From Elmis aenea (lineage: Eukaryota > Arthropoda > Insecta > Coleoptera > Elmidae): DNA of 64,000 nucleotides. A model generated the notes under the pieces. It made no database searches and was not told the origin of the DNA. It saw only the letters and a list, made by a program, of their open reading frames with translations. Below, in pieces: positions 23,217 to 34,844 of this stretch. The DNA lies in NCBI GenBank assembly GCA_947652605.1, contig OX393577.1, forward strand, positions 8,804,868-8,868,867, in the 5' to 3' direction. The position numbers were made by a program, and so were the translations under genes. How positions within the stretch are numbered: the stretch's first letter is position 1; each line of letters opens with the position of its first letter.

Positions 23217-24739
23217 TATACAGGGTGTCCCAGCCAAGACGAATTATTCGATAGCTCTGTTATTAGTAATAATATTAAAAAAAGTTAAATATAAAAGTTG
23301 TTTGCTATCATTTACTACATAACCTAAAATTATTTTCAACTATACACAGTGTTTTGTTTTTGCGCTCTGATACCAAACATTGTTTTTTTATACGGAACAC
23401 CCTGTATATTTTGTAATTTTTGGATGTAAAATTAAATTCTCTTTTAAAAATATTATAGGTTATTTATGTCTAAAATAAACCGTTTTGGAGTTATTAACGT
23501 TTTTTTGAAAATTTTGACAGATGCAGACCTGTATAAAAATATTGCAGACCTGTATAAAAATATTTATATTTATTAACATAACAACACCAGAGCAATTTAC
23601 TCTCGTAATTTATTAGACAATAGTGTCATAGTGATTGTTGACCAGTTACATTTTTAAAATAATATACAGGGTGTTCGTTATACTCGGTCCATTTCGCTAA
23701 ACTTTAAACTCATGTAAGTCATTTTTTTTATATGGAACACCCTATATATTTTTACATTTTCTTGTAGAAAATTTAATTATCTTTCAAAGTTGTTAAGCAT
23801 GTTTTATGTCTAAATATAATATTTTTGAAGTTATTTCGTTTCTTATGATTATTTGCGAGTATTTTACCTAAAATATCGGTAGTAGCATTTGAAAATTCAA
23901 AACAATTTGTATGAACTGTCAACCAGAACAGTTAATCGGCAAAATTTTTACTATTATGCCACTAAAAATCCGTATTTTTTAAGAGTTGCAGATAAACAGC
24001 ATAAATGGCAGCAAATAACACCAGCATGCTGTGTATTTACAATCTTAAAAAATATGGATTTTTAGTGGCATAATAGTGAAAATTTTGCCGATTAACTGTT
24101 CTGGTTGACAGTTCATACAAATTGTTTTGAATTTTCAAAGGCTACTATATTATATATATATATTTAGACATAAAACATGCTTAACAACTTTGAAAGATAA
24201 TTAAATTTTCTACAAGAAAATGTAAAAATATATAGGGTGTTCTATTTAAAAAAGATGACTTACATGCGTTTAAAATTTAGCGAAATGGACCGAGTATAAC
24301 GAACACCCTGTATATTATTTTAAAAATGTAACTGGTCAACAATCACTATGACACTATTGTCTAATAAATTACGAAAGTAAATTGCTCTGGTGTTGTTATG
24401 TTAACAAATATAAATATTTTTATAAAGGTCTGCATCTGTCAAAATGTTCAAAAAAACGTTAATAACTCAAAAACGGTTCATTTTAGACATAAATAACCTA
24501 TAATATTTTTAAAAGAGAATTTAATTTTACATCCAAAAATTACAAAATATACAGGGTGTTTCATATAAAAAAACCATGTTTGGTATCAGAGCGCAAAAAC
24601 AAAACACTGTGTATAGTTGAAAATAATTTAAGGTTATGTAGTAAATGATAACAAACAACTTTTATTTTCAACTTTTTTTAATATTATTACTAATAACAGA
24701 GCTATCGAATAATTCGTCTTGGCTGGGACACCCTGTATA
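23217..24739. mobile_element. foldback family H, long palindrome
   Basis: The left tip TATACAGGGTGTCCCAGCC and right tip GGCTGGGACACCCTGTATA are mirror images, and about 750 bp arms fold back with only scattered mismatches around a centre near 24010. The arms also hold outward-facing subterminal copies of the motif (GGAACACCCTGTATA near 23395; TATACAGGGTGTTTC near 24548). At the centre of the outer palindrome sits a second element, family G. Neither encodes a recognisable protein. Confidence 0.9.
23662..24315. mobile_element. foldback family G, inserted at the palindrome centre
   Basis: ATATACAGGGTGTTCGTTAT at the left and the mirror AACGAACACCCTGTATAT at the right bound a 650 bp palindrome with arms of about 310 bp and a loop of about 65 bp near 23978-24045. 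The outer family H sequence flanking it reads AAAATAATA on the left and TATTATTTT on the right, so without G it would be a perfect palindrome centred on a TA. G therefore appears to have inserted at that central TA. Confidence 0.85.
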
Positions 24740-24890
24740 AGGGTTAATGTAGTTATTTTCAAGATTACGCAAGTTACGAAGGTTTTTTAGTTTAAAAAAC
24801 AAATATAAGGCTCTGAAAACAAAACAAAAAACTAGGTGTAAAGTCTTTTAAAAACTCATGTGGTACAAGTTACGAAGGTTTTTTAATCCC

Positions 24891-26297
24891 AGATTAAATT
24901 CAGTACTTAAATATTCTTATATTGCTTAAGTACCTACATCTTGCTTAAGGATAAGGGCAATCAAATTATGAATAAATGTGCTAAAAATAAACAATATGTA
25001 ACGTGGAATACGATATTTTTAATTTTATATTATAATTTTAGTAAATCAAGGACGAGAGGAAGATGGAAAACAATTTGGTCAAGTTTACTGACGTCACATT
25101 AAAAATTTTGTTTTCAGATTTGTAAAAGTAGTTCCAACTTTTCAAATTAATAGTTTAAATCATGTTAACTAAACTAGATTACTTTCTAATCAGATTAACT
25201 TAATCTGAAGGATACGTCTAATGCAGTTCATTTACATTTTAACAGCTCCAATGAATATTTTAAGGCTTACACAGGCTATACACAGGACGTCACATTGTCA
25301 CTAATTTTGAGACTACATTTGACTCGTATAATTTTGAGTTATTGGCATTATTTGCGGAGATTTAAATTTTAATAACTTTTTTTTTGCTGTGGAAATAGTT
25401 TTGGCTATAATTACATCTCCTTTTCGAGTACAATTACCTAAAGTAACAGTGAAGTGTAGATACGTTTTGAAAAGAACCTGTAACACTTGACATGTTTTGG
25501 CTTACAATACAACAGGAAAATAACTTGGCAACGATTTATTTGTGTACTGTGTAAGATGGTGGCTTATTTTACCGTAATTTCAAGTCATTTATTTAAAATG
25601 ATGATGAGTACGGGTTATGTTTTGTTGTACAAAAGGCAAACCACAAAAAATTTAAGCAACTTTAGTTTAAGAAATTATACAATTGATGACTTTCTATAAT
25701 CAGATTAGAATTTTGGTAAAAAAAAAACAATGCACTGACATTTCAATACCATCGGAAAGCAACGGTAGTTAATCATGAGTTTAAAAAATGCAGTAGCTAC
25801 TAGGATCATTCATCTTAAAAAAATGTGACGACGCGATGATGACGCTGCCAAATGTTTTCAGAAACCCAACTCAAAAGTCTATGGTTTTGACATTAATGTA
25901 CCTGAAGTATTAATTTGGAAGGTTGCAGTGTAATCGTTGACACGTCGGTATTCCGCCTTATGACATTGAAGGCAATAACGGACGCTGTAATTTATCAACG
26001 TAAGATGCTTTTGATCGCGAGTTCGGCATTCTCAGGTAGCGCGGGCGTGGGAAATATTAAATACACCCTAACGTCAAGATCGGAACTACCATACATGATT
26101 CAGAAAAGGTTGGGAAACACTGGCCTAGACAACACCCTGCGACTTCTTTTTGTTCATAAATCTAAAAAAAATCTCATGGGCAAAAAATTTTCCGCCAATA
26201 ATGAGATATAGATGTGTTGTTGCCTATTTTGAGGAGCTCCCGAAAGAATTTCCTCTAGAAGGGATGTGGCAAAAAAAAATTACAGTCTTTCTGGATA
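24891..26297. other. A+T-rich stretch, nothing recognised
   Basis: The overlapping frames 25915-26211 and 26150-26416 have no similarity I can name, and the second runs into a foldback terminus. No terminal repeats were seen other than the element starting at 26298. Confidence 0.5.
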
Positions 26298-27815
26298 TAC
26301 AGGGTGTCCCAGATTACATTTCCAGCATGGGGATCTCGCTTATTATAAGAGATACAGGTTTGTTTAAATTAGATGTATTATTCCTTGGTATGAGAGGAGC
26401 CACAATCAATTTTTAAAAGTACAAACTTCCTCGTGCTTCAGATGTTATAGCAACAAATATGAAAATGTCCAATTTTGTTTTTTTCTCATAACTTTTTTGT
26501 CTTAATCATTAGAACAATTTTATTTGTACTTTCTCAAGGCACTTTTTAATGGAGAATTTGACTGTTATTTTAGATTATTTTTAACACCTACCATTTTCGA
26601 GATATTACCCCTAACTTAATTTTTCCTTATGGGCCGCAAAGTTGGCTATGGAATAGTTGAATATGCTTTTTTTTTCTCTTTAAAATGAGATATTACTTGC
26701 TACGTTTATTTTTATAAATAGTCACAAAATCAAGAAAAATCGTATTTTACCTATCACTTATCAAGCTATCTATAATAATAAAAACAAAAAACAACTAATT
26801 ATGTGTCAAATGACAGTTACCATTTGTCTGCTGTATCATTTATTAGAATTTTATAGTATTGTTGTGTAATTCGATAGTCTTTGTAGCAAATTTGTTATCA
26901 TATAATTATGAGCACATTTACAACTAATTAAAAATTTTGTATGTTGAAATGCCACATTATTTATAATAGAAAGTGTGTAAAATAAATAATTCTAATTAAT
27001 TATTGATTTGTTTTGGATTTTTGGTTGGTTTGTCGAAAAAACCATATATTTTTAAATTTATTTCCAAATTTTTGTAATTACGCATCCTTCGTTGCCTTTT
27101 CTCGGGATATAGCTTTAATTATATTCGCTTAGCTTCTTCACAGTTTTTATGGCAAAGAATGTAGCATCTCAACATGTCAAATTAATCGCTATTTTTAAAT
27201 GTTGCCATCATTATAAGTATAACAATTACTACAAAGACTATCGAATTACAAAACAATGATGTAAAATTCTAATAAATGATAGCGCAGACAAACGGTAACT
27301 GTCATTTGACATTTAATTAGTTGTTTTTTGTTTTTATTTTCATAGATAACTTGATAAGTGTTGGGTAAAATACGATTTTTCTTGATTTTGTGACTTATTT
27401 ATAAAAATAAATGTAGCAAGTAATATCTCATTTTAAAGAGAAAAAAAAAAGCACATTCAACTATTCCATAGCCAACTTCGCGGCCCATAAGAAAAGTTCG
27501 GGGTAATATCTCGAAAATGGTAGGTGTTAAAAATAATCTAAAATAACAGTTACATTCTCCATTAAAAAGTGCCTTAATAAAGTACAAATAAAATTGTTCT
27601 AATGATTACGACAAAAAAGTTATGAGAGAAAAAAGAAATTGGACATTTTCATATTTTTTGCTATAACATCTGAAGCACGAGGAATTTTGTACTTTTAAAA
27701 ACTGATTGTTGCTCCTCTCATACCAAGGAATAATTCATCTAATTTAAACAAACCTGTATCTCTTATAATAAGCGAGATCCCCATGCTGGAAATGTAATCT
27801 GGGACACCCTGTATA
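26298..27815 (-). mobile_element. foldback family A, complete copy 1
   Basis: The ends are TATACAGGGTGTCCCAGATT at 26298 and the mirror AATCTGGGACACCCTGTATA ending at 27815. Arms of about 650 bp pair along their length, including CATGGGGATCTCGCTTATTA and AATTTTTAAAAGTACAAA blocks. The single-copy centre carries a helix-turn-helix remnant on the minus strand. The left arm carries a diverged mirror of that remnant's start, so the palindrome extends into coding sequence. TA-rich flanks fit a Tc1/mariner-type target. Confidence 0.92.
26996..27211 (-). pseudogene. DUF4817-type transposase amino-terminal domain in a foldback centre
   Basis: A 72-codon minus-strand frame from 27211 reads MMATFKNSD, FDMLRCYILCHKNCEEAKRI, LKLYPEKRQRRMRNYKNLEI and NLKIYGFFDKPTKNPKQINN, ending at a stop at 26996. 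There are two in-frame stop codons and no frameshift. The arrangement 'DM...Y..C..N...A...Y...YPE+RQ..R..Y..LE.NL..YG.F.KPT' is the helix-turn-helix that I know as DUF4817, found ahead of DDE domains in arthropod transposases. The domain would bind transposon ends in the nucleus. The catalytic part is absent because the opposite arm begins here. The related copy at 55633 preserves the same residues in another frame arrangement. Confidence 0.78.
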
Positions 27816-28531
27816 CATGATGTGGGTGCGGCTATGTAAAGTTTCCTCCGTCACGAACAAGTCGTTTAAATTCATTATACAACTTTACACAGCTTTTTCG
27901 TTATTGGAATTCGATATTTTTGTTCGTTTTTCTCTTCTTCTTTTGATTTTATAGTGTATATATATAAAAAGGTCATCCTGAATCAATTTTTTATTATATA
28001 AATAAGAAAATAAGCTCATTAAACAATGTTAAATGTGGTTTGATATGTGTATCAGTTACTAAATGGTTGTCTGTCGTGATTCAAAAGTTCAGTCGGAGAT
28101 TTAATCTTCAATAAGACCGTAGCTAAATATTGTTATGCGATCAAATAGAACTCCCAACAGCCGTGTTTAGATCCGATATCGAGATATTAAATGTTAATAT
28201 TGTTATTGTTCCGTTAAAAATCGTACGATAATTAAAACAAATACCGTTAATATTTAAATGCGGATTATTGATCATATTTTTTGGATCAGGAATTGACGGG
28301 TTTAATTTTCATATAATAATCTTGTAGGAGAAGTTTTGCGTCATGTGATCAATCTATTTGTTACCTAATAAAACAAGGTTTAATTAAAAATTACTTACCG
28401 TTCATTAAGGATCTCTTGTAGAAATGCTCTAGATCAGTTTCAAACCTCTCGTGTCTTCGTTAGAACAAAGAAAAGTGATTTAGCCTCTTTTTAAGTGAGG
28501 CTGGCAGGTATTACAGCGAATTAACTTTGAT
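27816..28531. other. A+T-rich stretch, nothing recognised
   Basis: No gene or repeat evidence was seen between the family A element and the family I terminus. Confidence 0.5.
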
Positions 28532-28940
28532 TATACAGGGCGTTTCTTAAATATAGCTAAAAAATTCGGGAGATAATTCCTTATCGAAAAGTAAAGAGGG
28601 GCTTTTAAGTAAAATTTTTCCCTCCTTTCGGAGTTACACCCTCCTAATGGGGAGCGGTAAAATTGGGTTTTTATTTTATTTCTCAAATTTGGATATATGT
28701 AGGAAATTGATATTTTGTACTTGTTAAAAGGTTTCCTAAAGTAATATTTTCAATCATCTCCCACCTTCACAGTGGGCTGAAAAGTGCGACCCCTGTTGGT
28801 TTTTTCATCAGAACTTTTTGTTGGGTTAAAATTTTGCAATTAAAGAATATTTTTTTGAAAGCTTGATTTATTTAGAAACTTTTTTTATACTTTTGTTATT
28901 CTTGAAAAACCTACAGTTTCTGAGTAAAAAATAAAATCAG
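28532..28940 (+). mobile_element. one-ended ACAGGGCG element (family I)
   Basis: TATACAGGGCGTTTCTTAAA at 28532 resembles the left tips of the other foldbacks. The following 400 bp contains a CCTCCTTTCGGAG hairpin near 28620. I could not find a matching right end within the window, so the copy is probably truncated. The extent is approximate. Confidence 0.4.
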
Positions 28941-31401
28941 TAAATATGCACCATTAAATTAATATTCGAATATGAAACGATTCATTTTGGTGGTTACCGT
29001 GGTTTGTTTATATTCATATTGTGTAGAATTGACGGGCGTTTTCGTGTTGTCGCGAGTACACGTCAAAATGAGTAACACCAATGTTGAGATGTGCGAAATG
29101 CGTTTCGTTTAAAAAAAAATTGAAATGTTTTACATTAACACAACTTTTACAAAGTCGGTTGTGTATGATATGTATTGACATAGAATTTCTGATTTCAAAC
29201 AAATGTTTTCGAAACATAGCGCTTAATATAACAGGTAATAATAAAAGCATTAACCTACCCTTTCAACACACGTGCAAGCATTTAAATACATATTATGTAC
29301 GTAAAATCGTGGCCATTCTTGCGGTGATCATCTGCGTATCAAAAACGATTATTTTTAATCTCACGGTACATAACGGATGGCTGCAAATCAAAAATTACCG
29401 GGATTAACTAGGTAGACGAAAGTACTGTTAGAAATAAATTACATTGGTACCAATAACGAGTAATAAATTGCCGAAAATAATTGCTTTAGGGAAACAATAC
29501 AGTAGTTGCCTGTTTGCACTTTTTGGTCACTTGGTTTTAAAATAAATAATTATAACTAGGTTATATTGGTCAATTAATTGTGCAAGTATTTTTAAATTTA
29601 TATATTATTGGTGCTAGTACCCAAGTAAAATTGTTTTACTGTTAATGACAGCAATACCGATTTTATTATCACTGTTATTTTGCTTAAAATTTGTATTTAT
29701 TAGAGAAGTTCAAGTACTTTTTTAAAGTAAAATGATAGTTTTATTGGAAAACTTATTTAATTTTAATTTTTGTCTTCTGATCTCACCCAATAGGAACTTA
29801 AAATTAAGTTTAACATGACACGTTCATTAAAGGGGTCAAAAACTATAAGTTTTACCTTGTGTGAGTTTATTAAAATCATTTTAAACATTTGAGATTCGCT
29901 CGAAAGATTGATAGGAAGTATTTATATCGTTGAGGCGTTGTTAAAAGCACTCGCGAATAAACAATTAGCGTGGTAATTTTTAAACAACGAGGTTGTTAAT
30001 TGAACTGTGTAAATTCATTGTCAGAAGTAAAGGTTGTGTAATTTTTCTCATGGGAAACTAACCAAACACCGTGTGCTTTTATCATATCTCTTACAGTTAA
30101 AACAATTTGAATATTGTTAATTATCGTGGTAAAATCAGTATTAAGCCGTGATGTTTAATCTTTTTGCCCTCGTCACCTACAAACTATAAAGCCTCGCAAA
30201 TTTTGGCGTTTATAAAAAAAAAAAAAATGCATTGCTTTAGGATTGGTTTTACTAATTTATTTTACGAACAATTTTTTAAACTTTTTCAAAGGAAATACCT
30301 ATATTTTTGGGCACAAAAATTATAGTTTTTACAGTTATTTAAATAAATAACTCAAGTAAATTAGATGTTACCAATTATTCTCCCCTTGTATTTAAAAATA
30401 ATTCATCTAATTTAATCAAACCTGTATCTCTTATAAAAAGCGAGATTTTCATGCTGGAAATGTCATCTGTGACCCCCTATACATAGTTTACTTTGCTCAA
30501 TATGTATGTTACTCATTTTTAGGCTTAACAATGTGATGTTTTTGGATTATTTTACTTAAAAAGCAACAAAACCGTAAAATATTCCGCTTCCCAGCCAACA
30601 CGAAAGGTCAAACAACCAACATATTTAACCGAAGAAAAAAATTATATTATCCCATAACGGTCTTTATGCCCTAATAATGTGTTGCAGCCCCCGTGCGAAG
30701 CTGCTCGCTCTAATTTTCCTAAAAAAACTCACTGAAGTATGAGAAACAGACGGACATTATACGAGGCAGTGCGCTTGGGATATCAGAATCCCCTTTAAAA
30801 TAAAGGAAACAGGGTAAATGAAAAGGCCGGTAGGCCGTAAAGCAGGGTACTTGTCGAGCGCATTATTTTTGATTTGAGATATTTATTCGCGAGCCGGTAT
30901 TTGCACGTGGCAATACACGTGGCGGACACACGGGATATGTAAACCCATTCATTAGTGCAACCACAGGGAAAATCTGAGTTGTACACCACCCCGAAATACG
31001 CTGTATACGTGGGGTAGGTATGGCAACGCACCTAAACGCTATAAAGTAATTACTCCTATTACGCAAGAAATTAAAATATTTTTTCATTTATAACGACCCG
31101 AACGCACTGATAATTAGCAATAATTTTATTTTGGCGCTTCGAGAACGTATTGCTTGGTAACAGATTAGCGCGTTGGCGGAGGACTGTTAATCCAAATCAA
31201 CACGTTCAAGAGGGTTAAAAACAATAGTTATTTACATAACAAAATCGGAATGTGCAACTTTACTCTACGAGTAGGCAGTTTTTGGACGAGCCTTAGGCGA
31301 GTCCTGAAAGCATACGAGTCCAGTAAAGACACTTTACGGGTATGTTACGTACAACATTTTTCTTCTGTGTCCGCCACTGACACCAAAATCCCTATCGTCA
31401 C
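28941..31401. other. A+T-rich stretch with one foldback fragment
   Basis: At 30390-30482 lies a right-arm tip of family A (TCATCTAATTTAATCAAACC, then GCGAGATTTTCATGCTGG), ending in ACCCCCTATA instead of CACCCTGTATA. Elsewhere only overlapping opposite-strand frames occur (29014-29407), and I see no gene. Confidence 0.5.
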
Positions 31402-31680
31402 CAGGGCCTTTCGGAGAAAACGTAAGACCTGACCAAATCGATATTTTTTATGCCCTTCAAAATTGAAGACTGTGAGGAAGAAAACATAAAATGTCAATGC
31501 TTGTTCAGTGGTTTTTTTATTTAAGATACCTTGACCCATTTCCGATCGCACAAACTTTTTAATTCTTTTCAGAACACTAAATGATCTCTCTGCTTCTGCT
31601 ACACTCACAGGAAATTATTTGGATCAAATTGGCGCATTGAAGTACGTACGTTAGGTAACTGATTGTTCGGGATCGTTTCC
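31402..31680 (-). pseudogene. hAT transposase carboxy-terminus and 3' terminal repeat
   Basis: Antisense from about 31610 the sequence reads SVAEAERSFSVLKRIKKFVR then SEMGQ, the hAT dimerisation domain, in which '(S)VA.AER.FS.L+.IK...RS.M' is diagnostic. Upstream, FPNVRT-like residues are readable in another frame. Downstream of a short non-coding piece, CAGGGCCTTTCGGAG at 31402 (the antisense element's 3' end) is a CAGGGCC-type hAT terminus. Only the last 280 bp of an element that would normally exceed 2 kb remains, so it is a dead 5'-truncated copy. It shows where the CAGGGCC MITEs elsewhere in the window could find their parent family. Confidence 0.85.
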
Positions 31681-32665
31681 AATAAGCATATTCCACATCT
31701 AAAGCTTTCACCCTCGCCAATTAGTGAACTACATGATCCGACAGAATAATGACGTCATGTGTCACATTGCACTTGCACGCTTGTTGATGTAGAGGGCATG
31801 ACTTGACGTCATTGTCATCGGCTCGCAAGCGAATATAACTCTTTTGCAGGGAATCCGTGGATGGTGTTTTGGTTTGTGTTGAAGTTTACGGTAGTCAAGT
31901 GTGTTAAGAAGGATTTACTAAAGCTCTTTTGCTATGATTTTAATTTTCCTGTGTATAACTGTCACAGCGGGGTTTGAATTTTTGATATTTAAAAATGTAT
32001 TTGTCTCTGAAAATTGGAAATGCTAAATGAAAACTTTAATTTGTCGATCGGTTCTTCAAAACTAACGAATTATATTTTTTGTGCTCAAATGTGTTTATCA
32101 TTTACTATTTATTTATAGCAATGTTTCGAAATCAAGTGCTTTATTTTTACATGTTAGGTACTTTAATAAAATTTAGTCAGACGTTTTGTCTGTTTAAAGC
32201 CGTCATCAAATTTTTGATTTATTGATTTAATAAATAATATTATTAGCTAACATTTGCATAAAAGTAGTACAGCTACTGTAAGAATATTCGTAAAACTTAT
32301 CGGTTTTAAAATTTTGTTACAATTTGGGTTTTTGTCTTCTTTGTTTATTTCATGATATTTTTAGTTTGTTATTAAGCTTGCACCTATAGTATAGTATAAT
32401 TCAACGATTCAAAACTTAAATAGCTACCCTTTTAAGAAAAAAATCTAAGAGAGCACGTATAAGACCAAATATCTAGTAATCAGAACAGCATTGAGAATAA
32501 AAAGTTGCTGCAGAAGAGTATTTTTATTTTGTAATATATCTAAAATCGAAGAAAATAAACGAAAATCAATTTTTTAATCCCTTACATAAGAATTGGCCGC
32601 TGTGGAGTAATTTAGTGATTAAATAAAGGTTTATCCATTAAAATGTAATTTTCTTCGCTAACAGC
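31681..32665. other. unannotated stretch with two CRE-type palindromes
   Basis: TGACGTCA occurs twice, at 31750-31757 and 31804-31811, 54 bp apart in a locally less A+T-rich segment. These could be CREB/ATF binding sites of an enhancer or promoter. No adjacent exon is evident. The remainder is A+T-rich without features. Confidence 0.4.
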
Positions 32666-33284
32666 TATACAGGGTGATTCAAATTCGAGGACTGCCATGG
32701 AGTTCTCGATAATTACTGAAGATAGAGGGTAGGTTTAAATTAGGCAAAGTTTGCTGAATTTTATGCTTATCAAGAATATCAAAACAGATTTGAAATATCT
32801 TCAACTGTTTTTGAAAAAATTGAAAAAAAAAACCTGAAAAAATAACTTTTTTTTGCTATAACTTTTTTATTTGTAATTTGTTTTTAAATCTGTAAAAACT
32901 TTAACATATCCACTTTTTATTTCACTTTTAATGGTGCCATCAATTTTTTGCTGTGCCAATTGCGTTTTGTTTTATAGGTACTAACTTTTTAATTTCTTGT
33001 GAGCGACAAACTTGATTTTCATCTAGTTAGCTAGAACTTTTTTTTTCTGAATTCAAAAATGTATTACATGATTATTTACATAAACAACGTATTTATTTAA
33101 AAAACAAGTCGTCATTTATTCAACATATAATAACTATAATATGAAAATCAAGTTTGTCCCCCATTAGAAATTAAAAAGTTAGTAACTATAAAACAAAACG
33201 GAATCGGCACAGCATAAAATTAATGGCACCATTAAAAGTAAAATAAAAAGTGGCCAGGTAAAAGTTTTTACAGATTAAAAAAAC

Positions 33285-34844
33285 TATACAGGGTGCCCAT
33301 TTTTCTAACCTGTTGTATGGGTAACTCCGTTAATATTAGAGATACAGAAACGTTTAAATTAGCAAATTTGTGCAGAATTTAAAGGGAAATCTGATGCCAT
33401 TTTCAAATTTGACCTACGTCATCAACTTTTTGAAATATTTTGAAAAAACTGAAAAAGGTCGATTTTTTCAAACTTGAATAATTCCGTAACCATATGAGTT
33501 AGAACCAAAATAAAAATTGGCTCTTATAGATGTTTTTACGTAGATTTTAAATATGTTAACGAAATTTTCATAGCACTCTCGAATTTCGAGTTATAGCACA
33601 AACTTGCATTTTTTTAAATGGAATTCATAGTTGGCTATGGTCTTATTAAAAAGGTTATTTTTTTCTCGTTTCAATGATATAAGGGTTGTTATGCTTTACT
33701 CTTGTAGTTTTTCTTTAAATAAGCAAAAATCATTTTACATGTTCACTACCTACTAATAGATAGGAGTTATCCCGTGTTGATGTTCTTTTTTTTTCGATGT
33801 GACATTTAAGAGTTGTCTCTTATCGTTAGTGTAGCAATTATTAGCCAGTTACGGCCTTTTCAGTTGACACCACATTTAAGGGACAACTCCCGGGTAGGGT
33901 AGATGATGTTGGTTTATAATTTACGTATTCTAGGACTCTCTCTTCATCTTCTTGCTTAAATTTAATTTTCAAACCTTTGGATTTTGTAAATGACCTGTAT
34001 TTTTTTAAATTGGTTTTTAATAACGAAAAAAATGTCTTTCTTGGTTGCCTCCTTTCCATAAATCTTTGCAAATACATTTCACTTGAATTTCTACTATTTC
34101 TATTACAAGCCTAGTAATAAAAAAGCATGTCGTTTCTTTTTTCATTAGAAAACATTGTTTTTGAAATTTACAATAAACTCAATCAAAAATTTTGATCAAC
34201 ACGAGAGATAGATTTATACGTATAACAAACAATAAATTTTATTTGACAAACTCTGAGGTTTTGTTTTTAAAATTTGTAACTGGCTAATAACTGCTACACT
34301 AACGATAAGAGACAACTCTTAAATGTCACATCGAAAAAAAAAAGAACATCAACACGGGATAACTCCCATCTATTAGTAGGCAGTGAACATGTAAAATGAT
34401 TTTTGCTTATTTAAAGAAAAACTACAATAGTAAAGCATAACAACCCTTATATCATTGAAACGAGAAAAAAATAACCTTTTTAATAAGACCATAGCCAACT
34501 ATGACTTCCATTTAAAAAAATGCAAGTTTGTGCTATAACTCGAAATTCGAGAGTGCTATGAAAATTTCGTTAACATATTTAAAATCTACGTAAAAACATC
34601 TATAAGAGCCAATTTTTATTTTGGTTCTAACTCATATGGTTACGGAATTATTCAAGTTTGAAAAAATCGACCTTTTTCAGTTTTTTCAAAATATTTCAAA
34701 AAGTTGATGACGTAGGTCAAATTTGAAAATGGCATCAGATTTCCCTTTAAATTCTGCACAAATTTGCTAATTTAAACGTTTCTGTATCTCTAATATTAAC
34801 GGAGTTACCCATACAACAGGTTAGAAAAATGGGCACCCTGTATA
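33285..34844 (-). mobile_element. foldback family E, complete copy
   Basis: TATACAGGGTGCCCATTTTT at 33285 and the mirror ending at 34844 bound arms of about 570 bp that are nearly identical, which suggests a recent element or recent arm conversion. The single-copy centre, about 33856-34275, encodes a transposase amino-terminal domain on the minus strand. TA lies outside each end. Confidence 0.92.
33841..34155 (-). pseudogene. DUF4817-type transposase amino-terminal fragment in family E
   Basis: Translation from the ATG at 34155 gives MFSNEKRNDMLFYY, one stop, then ACNRNSRNSSEMYLQRFMER, RQPRKTFFSLLKTNLKKYRS and EDEERVLEYVNYKPTSS in a single frame of 105 codons. 'YLQRF.ERRQP...F..L..NL+.Y.SF' is the first helix-turn-helix of DUF4817-type transposases, and 'E.V..YV...P..S' resembles the start of the second one. 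After TSS the frame runs into the opposite inverted arm and ends at 33841, so the usual 'REI' helix and the whole DDE domain are missing. The preserved frame with only one stop suggests it decayed recently. Confidence 0.8.

Larger units (their letters stand above)
22831..24890. mobile_element. family B element, copy 1, interrupted by a nested palindrome
   Basis: The left end ACAGAATGGTCCAAATTCGA and about 390 bp after it match the complete copy at 38353. The right part resumes at 24740 (AGGGTTAATG...ACAAGTTACGAAGG) and is cut off near 24890 before the terminus. A 1.5 kb palindrome occupies 23217-24739. It sits at exactly the position where the other family B copy also carries an insertion. 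Confidence 0.75.

Noticed and set aside
23217..27815. Long palindromes considered as assembly artefacts
   Set aside because: The arms differ by scattered substitutions and small indels, loops are single copy, and related palindromes recur with the same termini, so they are real elements.
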